The translations under genes were made by a program, and so were the position numbers. From Achromobacter seleniivolatilans (GTDB lineage: Bacteria > Pseudomonadota > Gammaproteobacteria > Burkholderiales > Burkholderiaceae_B), in contig NZ_CP132976.1 of NCBI RefSeq assembly GCF_030864005.1, forward strand, positions 620,001 through 684,000: a DNA stretch of 64,000 nucleotides. The letters are read 5' to 3'. This document shows positions 19,175-27,017 of this stretch, piece by piece (positions within the stretch are counted from its first letter, which is position 1; every line of letters starts with the position of its first letter). The notes beneath the pieces were generated by a model. That model worked only from the letters and a program-made list of their open reading frames with translations, was not told the origin of the DNA and searched no databases.

Positions 19175-19396
19175 ATGAGCGATACCGCGTTGAAAAATGC
19201 CCGTATGTCGGATGCGCTGGAGCGGTCCCTGATCCGCGAGGCCATCAAAGCGGAAACCCTGTCCGGCCCCTTCAGCCGTGCGGGCTGGCTGCGCCTCAAA
19301 GCGCGTCTGTCCTCGCTGGGTGGCGCCGTGGGTGAAGTGCTGCACGATATGGATGCAGGCCGACAGCAGCACCCGGTAGTCTCCGCCCATCATTGA
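19175..19396 (+). CDS. Small hypothetical protein, 73 residues
   Basis: I do not recognise this family. The 73-residue product has no signal peptide or membrane segment and is rich in charged helix-forming residues; the first two thirds look like two amphipathic helices, and the tail is basic and histidine-rich. AAGGAGAG sits five bases before the ATG, an excellent ribosome site, and a strong terminator follows the stop, so it is very likely a real single-gene unit. The frame is open upstream to 19049, but the ribosome site decides for 19175. It lies between the TetR gene at 18364 and the iron-chelate island and has no obvious link to either. Confidence 0.65.
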   Translation: MSDTALKNARMSDALERSLIREAIKAETLSGPFSRAGWLRLKARLSSLGGAVGEVLHDMDAGRQQHPVVSAHH

Positions 19397-19413
19397 TCGG
19401 TGCGGGTAGTCTG

Positions 19414-19445
19414 AAAAAACGCCAGCTTTTGCTGGCGTTTTTTTA
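19414..19445. terminator. Intrinsic terminator after the small gene
   Basis: AAAACGCCAGC/GCTGGCGTTTT with a TTTT loop, flanked by A-run and T-run, so it can work in both directions. It insulates the downstream iron-uptake promoter. Confidence 0.9.
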
Positions 19446-19548
19446 TTTCAGCAGCACGCCTGGTTCTCACGCTTCGGTGCCGGCCCTGCGCCGGTACCCC
19501 TCTACAGCGGCAACCCTCAGCCGACAACCGCTTCCAACGCTTATTTAT

Positions 19549-19567
19549 CCAAATAACAATCATTCAC
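19549..19567 (+). promoter_or_regulatory. Possible Fur box upstream of the TonB receptor gene
   Basis: Nineteen bases match the classical Fur consensus (GATAATGATAATCATTATC) at 12 positions, including AATCATT in the centre. It lies directly upstream of the -35 box at 19569. Weak by itself, but placed as expected for an iron-uptake operon. Confidence 0.4.
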
Positions 19568-19597
19568 ATTGACCGACGGTCGGTCGATAAATATAAT
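19567..19597 (+). promoter_or_regulatory. Sigma-70 promoter with TetR-type operator for the iron-chelate operon
   Basis: TTGACC (19569-19574), 17 bases, and a perfect TATAAT (19592-19597) predict a strong promoter with transcription starting near 19604. The spacer and -35 box are covered by GACCGAC-G-GTCGGTC (19571-19585), an interrupted palindrome. Its 20-bp surround (19567-19586) matches the site at 26984-27003 at 17/20 positions on the opposite strand. Confidence 0.75.
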
Positions 19598-19636
19598 TGC
19601 GCCTTTCGTCACCACTATTCGCTCCCGAAGGCCGCA

Positions 19637-21910
19637 ATGAACTGGTCCGTCTATCAAGCTTGGAATACGTTATTTGCCCGGCGCCAAGCGCGCCCCGTGC
19701 TTCACCGCTACACCGTCATCGTCACCGCGCTAGTGCTCTGCGGCGCAGCCTCTGCCAACGCGGCGGACGAGCAGTCCGACAGTCCGCAAAAAAGTTCAGC
19801 GCCAAGCGAAGCAGGGGGCAGCACGACGCTTCCGGCGGTTGTCGTCACAGGCGGCAGCCTTGCAAGCGAGTCTGACGGGCCGGTCCGCGGGTATGTAGCC
19901 GAGCAATCGAAGGTCGGCACCAAGACCAGCACTTCAATCCTGGAAGTGCTTCAATCAGTCTCGGTGGTGACCCGTCAGCAGATGGATATTCAACAGCCCG
20001 CCAGCACCAGTGCGGCATTGCGATACACCGCTGGAGCTACGAGTGAAAAATTCGGCGGCTTCGGCGATTACGTCGACCTGACGCGAATTCGCGGTGTCGA
20101 TGCCGACTACTACTTGGACGGTCTGCGGATCATCAGCAATGCCGGCAGCTGGTTGCCGCAAATTGATCCTTATTCCCTTGAACGTATAGAAGTCCTGCGC
20201 GGGCCTTCGTCGTCCATATATGGCCAGGGAACGGGCGGAGGCATCGTCAATCAAGTCAGCCGTAAACCGCAGGACGCGCCGTCACATGAGTTGAGCGTTC
20301 AATACGGCAGTTTTGGCCGCAAGCACATCGGTTTCGATACCACCGGGCCAGTGAACGAGGACCACACCTTGCTCTATCGCTTCACGGCCAGCGGGTTGGA
20401 CAGCGACGGCCAGGTTGAAGACGTACGCCACAAGCGTTTGTACGTGGCGCCTTCTTTGACGTGGCGTCCCAATGAGGCAACGTCGTGGACCCTGATGGCG
20501 ACCTATTCCAGCGAGCCGGACCTTCCCAACTACAACAGTCTTCCTGCTGCGGTACTCGGCCTGGACAACAGCCCGTACCCTCAGATCAATCGCCGAAGAA
20601 ACTTCACCGATATGAACTTCGAAGGTTCTACGCGCAAGCAGAATTCGGTGAGCTCGTTATTCGAGCGTGACCTTGGCAATGGTTGGAGCTTTGTCAGCAA
20701 TGCCCGCTACATGCACATCGACTCTGACCTTAAGCGAGGCATTGTCTACGGCTATCAGGACGTCAACGGCCGCCCGATGCTCAAGGGCACGTATGAGCAA
20801 TCGCCCGCAAGCGTGAACACATTTTCTGCGGACAACCATCTGCAGGGCGATCTTGAATTCGGCCAGACAAAGCACACTGTTCTGGCAGGCGTTGACTATT
20901 CGCAGGGCACCGTCAAGAACGAACTCTATAGTTTTGGCCCCGTGCTGTTTGACCCTTATGGCTCCAACTACCGGCCCGACGTCACTCCCGACTTCACTGC
21001 AAGCCGTGCTGCTCCATGGCGCGTCAGGCAAGAGTTCACCCGGGTTGGCGTTTATCTTCAGGATCAAATTGCATACGACCATTGGCGCCTGACGTTGAGC
21101 GCGCGGCATGATTGGTCCAAAACCGATGACGAAACGAACAGCTATTCGATGACGTCTCGCAAGACCAAACAAGACGACAAAAAGTGGACTGGCCGAGCAG
21201 GGTTGAGCTACCAATTCGATGCGGGCATTGCGCCCTATGTCAGCTATTCAACGTCTTTCGATCCGCTCTTGGGCACCGACTACAACGGCGATACGTTCGT
21301 CCCGGTTGAGTCCAAACAAACCGAAATCGGCATTAAGTATCACCCGCAAAACTCAAAGACATTGATGAGCGCGGCGATCTTCCAGCTCAATCAGACGAAC
21401 GTCAAGACGAGCGATGCCAATCATCTAGGCTTTAGCAACCAGGCTGGAGAGGTTCGCACCCGTGGTCTGGATCTTTCTGCAACCACCGAAATCGCAACGA
21501 ATCTGAACTTGATCGCAAGCTACACCTACCTTGATAACTCGCTGATCAAAGACAGCCGGTATCAGGGCAAAAGCCTGGTGCAGACGCCCAAGAACAGTGC
21601 GTCTATTTGGCTGGACTACATGATTGGCAGCGGCGCCCTGGCAGGGTTGCAGCTTGGGGGCGGTGTGCGCTATTTGGGCGAAACCTATGGCGACCCCACA
21701 AACGACTTCAAAGTGCCGTCCGCGACCTTGGTGGATCTTGCACTGAATTACGACCTTGGCCGCATATCTTCTGATCTGAAAGGATCGACGTTTGGGCTCA
21801 ATGTGAGCAACCTTGCAAACAAGCAATATGTGGCAAGTTGCACGTCTCGGCAGTACTGCTTCATCGGACAGGATCGCACCGTAACCGCAACGCTGAACTA
21901 CCGCTGGTGA
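19637..21910 (+). CDS. TonB-dependent siderophore receptor
   Basis: Outer-membrane receptor of 757 residues. It has an extended N-terminus with a hydrophobic signal segment (cleavage near residue 42), a TonB-box-like stretch LPAVVVTGG at 65-73, a plug domain (LRYTAGA, RIRGVDADYYLDGLR, LERIEVLRGPSSSIYG, GGGIVNQVSRKP) and a 22-strand barrel ending in aromatic W. The YCFIGQDRTVTATLNYRW ending is typical of the ferrichrome/ferrioxamine-type group. There is no STN signalling domain, so control is by promoter rather than surface signalling. It opens a five-gene overlapping operon for uptake of an Fe(III) complex whose identity is unknown. Confidence 0.92.
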   Translation: MNWSVYQAWNTLFARRQARPVLHRYTVIVTALVLCGAASANAADEQSDSPQKSSAPSEAGGSTTLPAVVVTGGSLASESDGPVRGYVAEQSKVGTKTSTSILEVLQSVSVVTRQQMDIQQPASTSAALRYTAGATSEKFGGFGDYVDLTRIRGVDADYYLDGLRIISNAGSWLPQIDPYSLERIEVLRGPSSSIYGQGTGGGIVNQVSRKPQDAPSHELSVQYGSFGRKHIGFDTTGPVNEDHTLLYRFTASGLDSDGQVEDVRHKRLYVAPSLTWRPNEATSWTLMATYSSEPDLPNYNSLPAAVLGLDNSPYPQINRRRNFTDMNFEGSTRKQNSVSSLFERDLGNGWSFVSNARYMHIDSDLKRGIVYGYQDVNGRPMLKGTYEQSPASVNTFSADNHLQGDLEFGQTKHTVLAGVDYSQGTVKNELYSFGPVLFDPYGSNYRPDVTPDFTASRAAPWRVRQEFTRVGVYLQDQIAYDHWRLTLSARHDWSKTDDETNSYSMTSRKTKQDDKKWTGRAGLSYQFDAGIAPYVSYSTSFDPLLGTDYNGDTFVPVESKQTEIGIKYHPQNSKTLMSAAIFQLNQTNVKTSDANHLGFSNQAGEVRTRGLDLSATTEIATNLNLIASYTYLDNSLIKDSRYQGKSLVQTPKNSASIWLDYMIGSGALAGLQLGGGVRYLGETYGDPTNDFKVPSATLVDLALNYDLGRISSDLKGSTFGLNVSNLANKQYVASCTSRQYCFIGQDRTVTATLNYRW

Positions 21911-23067
21911 CCTCAGTGCCCCATAGCGCGTTATCAAGGCGAAATTTGCTGCGTGGCGTTTTGGCGGCAGGCGTTCTTGCCGCCACGCCCGGCCTGCATG
22001 CAGCGGCTCGATCACCCATAGTCATAACGGACATTGCAGGCCGCGCGGTTCGTATCGACAGGCCCGTCCGGCGGATCTTGCTAGGCGATGGGCCGCTGGC
22101 CTATGTGGTGGCGTTGCTGCGTCCGGACAATCCTTTTGGCGATGTCGTCGGTTGGGGCGACAACTTTCGCGCCGCTGATCTGGATGGCTATCAGGCTTAT
22201 CTGCGCAGGTTTCCAGAGATCGCCCGCATCCCCTCTTTTCGAAGTACCACCGTGGATTCGATCGGCAGCGAATTGGCGATCTCATTAGCGCCTGACGTGG
22301 TGGTAATGAACCTGAGTTCCAAACCCGCCGCCGATTCATCGGGCTTGATGGCGCGCCTTGCCCAGGTGGGAATTCCCGTGTTGTTTATCGATTTTCGAAC
22401 CAAGATGTTCGACAACACCTCCCGCAGTATCGAAGTGATGGGAGCGTTGCTGGGACGGCCAGACCGTGCCGCTGAATTCTTGCAGTTCCGTCAGGAGCAA
22501 ATAGAGCGGGTGACGCGACCTTTGAAGGCGGTCCGAGCCAGGCCAACTGTGATGGTCGAGCGCGCGGCTGGACTGTACGACGATTGCTGCCTGACCTACG
22601 GAGACGGCAACTTTGGCGAGCTGGTGGCGGCTGCGGGAGGCGTCAACCTGGGCACCCGTTTTCTACACGGTACGTTTGGCGCCTTGCATCCCGAGCAGGT
22701 CATTGCCTCTGACCCGGATGTAGTCCTTGTCACCGGCGCCAATTGGTCCCTCTACTCGCCCGCCGGAGATTGGGTCAACCTTGGGCCCGGTGCCGATCCG
22801 GCAGAAGGGCAGGCCCGACTGCGCCGCCTGATGAACCGGCCAGCCTATCGGACGTTGCGGGCCGTGCGGCAAGAACGTGTCTATTCGATCTGGCATCCGT
22901 TCTACGACAACCCGTACTACTTCGTGGCGCTGCAACGCATAGCCAAGTGGCTGCATCCCGAGCTCTTTGCATCGCTAGACCCGGACGCCACCTTTCGCGA
23001 ACTGCATGCGCGCTTTCTTCCCGTTCCATATCAACCCGGCTACTGGCTTAGCTTGGAGAAGCCTTAA
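21907..23067 (+). CDS. Fe(III)-siderophore ABC transporter binding protein, Tat-type signal
   Basis: A 386-residue periplasmic protein of the FhuD/FepB-type fold. The start GTG at 21907 overlaps the receptor stop by four bases (GTGA), so it is translationally coupled; the frame is open further upstream inside the receptor gene. The signal peptide carries a twin-arginine motif, SRRNLLRG, with RR at residues 11-12, then a hydrophobic stretch ending near residue 33, suggesting folded export by Tat. Binding-protein landmarks include ITDIAGRAVRIDRPVRRI at the mature start and ASDPDVVLVTGANW. It should hand the complex to the permease encoded at 23067. Confidence 0.87.
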   Translation: MTSVPHSALSRRNLLRGVLAAGVLAATPGLHAAARSPIVITDIAGRAVRIDRPVRRILLGDGPLAYVVALLRPDNPFGDVVGWGDNFRAADLDGYQAYLRRFPEIARIPSFRSTTVDSIGSELAISLAPDVVVMNLSSKPAADSSGLMARLAQVGIPVLFIDFRTKMFDNTSRSIEVMGALLGRPDRAAEFLQFRQEQIERVTRPLKAVRARPTVMVERAAGLYDDCCLTYGDGNFGELVAAAGGVNLGTRFLHGTFGALHPEQVIASDPDVVLVTGANWSLYSPAGDWVNLGPGADPAEGQARLRRLMNRPAYRTLRAVRQERVYSIWHPFYDNPYYFVALQRIAKWLHPELFASLDPDATFRELHARFLPVPYQPGYWLSLEKP

Positions 23068-24137
23068 TGACTGCACCAGTCATCAGTACGCCGACCGCAA
23101 CACTTGCTCACGGTCGGCATCTTTATGGCCGCCTGGCAAGGCGGCGCTTGGTCATACTCGGCGGCATCGCTGTATTGACGGTCATTTTCTTCATTCTCGA
23201 TCTTTCTATCGGCCAGGCCCACTACAGCGCGTTAGAAGTATTGTCCGTGCTGTGGGATAGCGATGCTCCTTTGCCCATTCGGGTGATTCTCTGGGAAATC
23301 CGGTTGCCGGTTGCCCTGGCGGCTCTTGTTGTCGGCGCCAGCCTTTCCGTGGCAGGCGTGGAAATGCAGACGGTGCTGGGCAATCCACTCGCCAGCCCCT
23401 TCACGCTGGGCCTGTCGGCGGCTGCGAGTTTCGGTGCAGCGCTTGGCCTGATTCTTGGCGTGAGCGTGCTTCCCGCGTCAGCGGTTGCCTTTGCCATTCC
23501 GGCCAATGCCTTTTTGGTGTCGATGGCCGCCGCATTGTTTATCCACCGCTTGAGTCACAGGCGGGGCATCACCACCGAGATGATCGTGTTGCTCGGCACC
23601 ACCCTGGTATTTACCTTCACTGCGCTGCTCGAAGCCCTGCAGTACGTGGCGCCCGATCAGGCGCTTTCGGCAGTGGTCTTCTGGACCATGGGTAGCCTGT
23701 CGCGGGCAAGTTGGCTCAAGCTGGGCATCATGAGCGCCGTTCTTGCCGCCGTATCGCTCATCTTCGCCCGTCAGGCTTGGGCACTGACTGCGCTACGGCT
23801 TGGCGAAGCGCGCGCCACCAGTCTGGGCATTCCTGTCGCCCGCTTGCGCCTCCAAGGTATCTTGCTGGGAAGTCTATTGGCTTCCGTCTGTGTTTCGTTT
23901 GTTGGCACCATCGGCTTCATAGGCTTGGTTGGCCCTCATATCGCGCGCATGCTGGTCGGAGAGGATCAGCGCTTTCTGCTACCGGCGTCTGCGCTGTGTG
24001 GCGCATTCCTGTTGTCTGCGGCCTCGGTGTTAAGCAAGTCACTGGTTGCAGGGCAGACGCTACCCATCGGTATCGTCACGTCATTGGTGGGCGTGCCGCT
24101 GTTCTTCACGTTGATTTTGCGGAGGAACAAGCGATGA
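23067..24137 (+). CDS. FecCD-family iron-chelate ABC transporter permease
   Basis: Inner-membrane permease of 356 residues with about nine or ten hydrophobic segments. FecCD landmarks are RLPVALAALVVGASLSVAGV, MQTVLGNPLASPFTLGLS and FVGTIGFIGLVGPHIARML. The ATG overlaps the preceding stop by one base (TAATG). A single permease gene implies a homodimer channel, as in the BtuC/FecCD-like arrangement with one gene. Confidence 0.93.
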   Translation: MTAPVISTPTATLAHGRHLYGRLARRRLVILGGIAVLTVIFFILDLSIGQAHYSALEVLSVLWDSDAPLPIRVILWEIRLPVALAALVVGASLSVAGVEMQTVLGNPLASPFTLGLSAAASFGAALGLILGVSVLPASAVAFAIPANAFLVSMAAALFIHRLSHRRGITTEMIVLLGTTLVFTFTALLEALQYVAPDQALSAVVFWTMGSLSRASWLKLGIMSAVLAAVSLIFARQAWALTALRLGEARATSLGIPVARLRLQGILLGSLLASVCVSFVGTIGFIGLVGPHIARMLVGEDQRFLLPASALCGAFLLSAASVLSKSLVAGQTLPIGIVTSLVGVPLFFTLILRRNKR

Positions 24138-24940
24138 CTGACCTGATCAATGTTTCGGCGGTGTCGGCCACTTTTGGCGCGCGTGTGGTCTTGCAAGGCA
24201 TCACGTTCGGCCCTTTGCGTACTGGGAGCGTGACCGCGCTGCTGGGTTCCAATGCGGCGGGAAAGTCCACGCTGTTGCGCCGGATGGCAGGCGACCTGCA
24301 TGGCGGCGGTACGGTTGAGATCGCAGGGCAAGCCGTTGAAACCTGGCCCGCTCATCATCGAAATCGTCCTGCGCATGTGCCGCAGGATATTTCGATGGGT
24401 TCGTCGTTGCGGGTGTTCGAGGCCGTGCTGCTGGCAAGCAAGCAAGGCAGCGGATGGTCAGTTGAAGACGAAGAGATGGATGCCGTCACTCGTATGCTGC
24501 AGACCTTGGGGATCAATGCACTGGCTGACCGGGAACTGGAGGCGCTCAGTGGAGGGCAACGCCAACTGGTGTCTATCGCCCAAGCTTTGATACGCGAGCC
24601 GCGTGTCCTATTGCTGGATGAGCCAACCAGCGCCTTGGATTTGCAGAATCAGTTCGAAGTTTTCGGTCTGCTCCGTCAGTTGGCTGGGGAGCGATCGATG
24701 TCTGTGGTGATGGCCATCCATGACATCAACCACGCCCTGCGCTTTGCCGATCATGTCGTTGTGATACACGAAGGGCGGGTGAATGCGAGCGGCCCTCCAT
24801 TGCATGTCTTGACGCCTGCGCTGCTGAAGAAAGTCTATGGCGTAAAAGCGCGTCTTGAGTTTTGTTCACAGGGCAGCCCTTTCCTGATCGTGGACCGATC
24901 CATCAGAAAACCGCTCAATACAGGACCTCGGAATGACTAG
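24134..24940 (+). CDS. Iron-chelate ABC transporter ATP-binding protein
   Basis: Cytoplasmic ATPase of 268 residues with Walker A GSNAAGKST (38-46), signature LSGGQRQLVSIAQAL and Walker B VLLLDEPTSALDLQNQ, as in FepC/FhuC. I chose ATG 24134, which overlaps the permease stop (ATGA); the frame is open upstream within the permease gene. It also overlaps the following monooxygenase gene by eight bases, tying that enzyme firmly to the uptake operon. Confidence 0.92.
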   Translation: MTDLINVSAVSATFGARVVLQGITFGPLRTGSVTALLGSNAAGKSTLLRRMAGDLHGGGTVEIAGQAVETWPAHHRNRPAHVPQDISMGSSLRVFEAVLLASKQGSGWSVEDEEMDAVTRMLQTLGINALADRELEALSGGQRQLVSIAQALIREPRVLLLDEPTSALDLQNQFEVFGLLRQLAGERSMSVVMAIHDINHALRFADHVVVIHEGRVNASGPPLHVLTPALLKKVYGVKARLEFCSQGSPFLIVDRSIRKPLNTGPRND

Positions 24941-26261
24941 CCCGCCGCGTCAACTCATCCTTCTTGCCATGCCCAGCATCCACGCTGGGGCCTGGCGCTA
25001 TCCTGGTGCGCAGCCTGACTTTCAGTCGAGCTTCGAACACATGAAATGGTTCGCGCAAACGCTGGAGCAAGGACGGTTTGACGGACTGTTCTTGCCCGAT
25101 TCGTTGGCGATCCGGGCGGCGCCTGTTGACGCGCTGATGCGCGGCCACAGTGTTTCTACGCTGGACCCGCTGACCTTGCTTCCCGCGCTGGCTGCGGTGA
25201 CGCGGCATATCGGTTTGATCGCAACCGCCAGCACTACCTACAACGAACCGTACATGCTGGCCCGCAGACTGGCTACTCTTGATTTGATCAGCGGCGGCCG
25301 AGCCGGCTGGAACCTGGTCACGTCCAGCAATCCTAACGAAGCCGCCAATTTCGGTGCAGAGCAACATATGGCGCATGCCGATAGATATCTGCGCGCGCGA
25401 GAGTTCTGCGACGTGATGAACGGGTTGTGGGAAAGCTGGGATGAGGATGCTTTTTGCAAGGACGCAAAGAGCGGTGTCTACTTTGATCCGAAGAAGATGC
25501 ACGTACTCGATCATCGGGGCCCTCATTTCTCGGTGCGAGGGCCATTGAACGTGGCTCGGCCTGTCCAGGGCCGGCCCGTTATTGTGCAGGCGGGCGCGTC
25601 CGAAGCGGGACGGCAGATTGCGGCTGAAACCGCGGAAGTGGTCTTTACCTATCAGACGGACCTGGCTTCGGCGCAAGCATTCTATGCAGACATGCAATGC
25701 AGAGTGGCTTTAGCGCAGCGCACGGATCGCTTGAAAATCATTCCAGCGGTCTTTGTTGTGCTGGGGAAATCCGTTTCGCAAGCCCAGGAGAAAAGAGCGC
25801 TGCTGGATCAGTTGGTCGATGACCAGAGCAGCCTCGCAACGCTGTCCATCGCGCTGGGGCACGACATTTCCCAATACGACAGAGACGGCCCGCTTCCGGA
25901 AATTCCTGCTAGCAATGCCAGCAAGAGCGGGCAGGACAGGGTCATAGCGTTGGCACGGCGAGAGGATCTGAGCATTCTCGCGCTGGCTCGTCGCGTCTGC
26001 GGTTATCAAGGCCTGGAAATGGTCGGTACGGCGTCGATGGTCGCGGATCAGATGCAGCAGTGGCTGGACAATGCCGCAGCGGATGGCTTCAACGTCATGT
26101 TCTCTCACCTGCCGGGGGGAGTGACTGAGTTCGTTGAACAAGTGGTTCCTGAATTGCAGCGGCGCAAGGTGCTCAGGGGAAACTACGCGGTAAGCACATT
26201 CCGGGAGAACCTCGGTTTGGAAAAGCCCTTGCCCGGATACTCACGCCACCGGGCGTCGTGA
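24933..26261 (+). CDS. FMN-dependent monooxygenase, NtaA/SnaA/DszA family
   Basis: A 442-residue flavin monooxygenase of the bacterial-luciferase superfamily. The group includes nitrilotriacetate and EDTA monooxygenases and DszA, which need reduced FMN from a separate reductase. The signature SGGRAGWNLVTSSNP followed by NFGAEQHMAHADRYLRAREF is clear. It overlaps the transporter ATPase gene by eight bases, so it is part of the iron-chelate uptake operon. The reading I favour is oxidative breakdown of the imported chelator, releasing iron or carbon; this is inference. No flavin reductase is encoded in the cluster. Its stop codon is directly adjacent to the stop of the convergent TetR gene. Confidence 0.87.
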   Translation: MTSPPRQLILLAMPSIHAGAWRYPGAQPDFQSSFEHMKWFAQTLEQGRFDGLFLPDSLAIRAAPVDALMRGHSVSTLDPLTLLPALAAVTRHIGLIATASTTYNEPYMLARRLATLDLISGGRAGWNLVTSSNPNEAANFGAEQHMAHADRYLRAREFCDVMNGLWESWDEDAFCKDAKSGVYFDPKKMHVLDHRGPHFSVRGPLNVARPVQGRPVIVQAGASEAGRQIAAETAEVVFTYQTDLASAQAFYADMQCRVALAQRTDRLKIIPAVFVVLGKSVSQAQEKRALLDQLVDDQSSLATLSIALGHDISQYDRDGPLPEIPASNASKSGQDRVIALARREDLSILALARRVCGYQGLEMVGTASMVADQMQQWLDNAAADGFNVMFSHLPGGVTEFVEQVVPELQRRKVLRGNYAVSTFRENLGLEKPLPGYSRHRAS

Positions 26262-26900
26262 CTATCCGGCAGTCTGCGTTGGCGACAGCATGCGCAAACA
26301 GGCGTCCGACACGTTCCGCGCAAATGGGGCGCAGTCTTTCGTTTGCGTCGCGATGATGTCGTCAGTGGCGCCATGAACGCCTGAATAAATCAGCAGCGCC
26401 ACGACCCTGGGTTCGGCAGGCGCCCAAACGCCGGCTGCTTTCCCGCCTTCGATGATCTCCAGCAACTGATCAAGGATGGCGTTCTTGGCTTGATTCGAGC
26501 GGTCGTGATGGTGGTGATTGGTATAGACAATGTCGTGTGTGCGGAAAGTCTGCACATAGGTTTCGACGTTTGCATGAATCCACACGCGAAGCCGGCCGGC
26601 CCAGTCATCGGCCGCACAAGCGGACACGGCCTCGTCCACGCTGATTAGAAACTGCTCCGTATAGCGCTTGCCCAGCGCTTCCAGCATTTCATTCTTGGAT
26701 GTGAAGTAGTGATAGAACGTGCCTTTGGCGACCTGGGCTGACTCGACGATTTCGGTAATCGTCGTGGCCTCGACCCCTTTTTCCAGGAACAGCGTTTCGG
26801 CCGCGGCCATCAACTCATCAAGGCGTACCTCGGCCGGCTTGGTCCGGGGGCGGGCGGGCGTCTTGGATGGCAACGCTATAGCTGGTGCTTTCACTTTCAT
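26262..26900 (-). CDS. TetR family regulator, probable controller of the iron-chelate island
   Basis: 212 residues: a basic, proline-rich N-terminal extension of about 25 residues, then the TetR helix-turn-helix (AAAETLFLEKGVEATTITEI, AKGTFYHYFTSKNEML) at about 30-75 and a helical ligand domain with an unusual HHHHDR run. I start at ATG 26900 because the upstream part of the open frame crosses the divergent promoter and operator. It is convergent with the monooxygenase gene (stops abut) and divergent from the DHA2 exporter. Identical-type operators at the exporter promoter and at the receptor promoter 7.4 kb away point to control of both. Confidence 0.85.
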   Translation of the reverse strand: MKVKAPAIALPSKTPARPRTKPAEVRLDELMAAAETLFLEKGVEATTITEIVESAQVAKGTFYHYFTSKNEMLEALGKRYTEQFLISVDEAVSACAADDWAGRLRVWIHANVETYVQTFRTHDIVYTNHHHHDRSNQAKNAILDQLLEIIEGGKAAGVWAPAEPRVVALLIYSGVHGATDDIIATQTKDCAPFARNVSDACLRMLSPTQTAG

Positions 26901-26970
26901 CGTCAAATTTCGCGGATATCGGCAAAGGAAATCAGTGTAAGGGACAGACGCGCCGGCGACGCCAATATGC

Positions 26971-27011
26971 TTATCCAAATAATTGACTGACCGTCGGTCA
27001 GTGGATACCAT
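26971..27011 (+). promoter_or_regulatory. Exporter promoter with TetR-type operator
   Basis: TTGACT (26983-26988), 17 bases, TACCAT (27006-27011). The palindrome ACTGACCG-T-CGGTCAGT (26986-27002) covers the -35 end and spacer. TTATCCAAATAA at 26971-26982 is identical to 19545-19556 upstream of the receptor promoter. Predicted transcription start is about 27018, at the start codon itself. Confidence 0.65.
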
Positions 27012-27017
27012 GTGCCC

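Noticed and set aside
21838..21906. Longer binding-protein start inside the TonB receptor gene
   Set aside because: The extra residues precede a complete Tat signal peptide; GTG 21907 with GTGA overlap is the better start.
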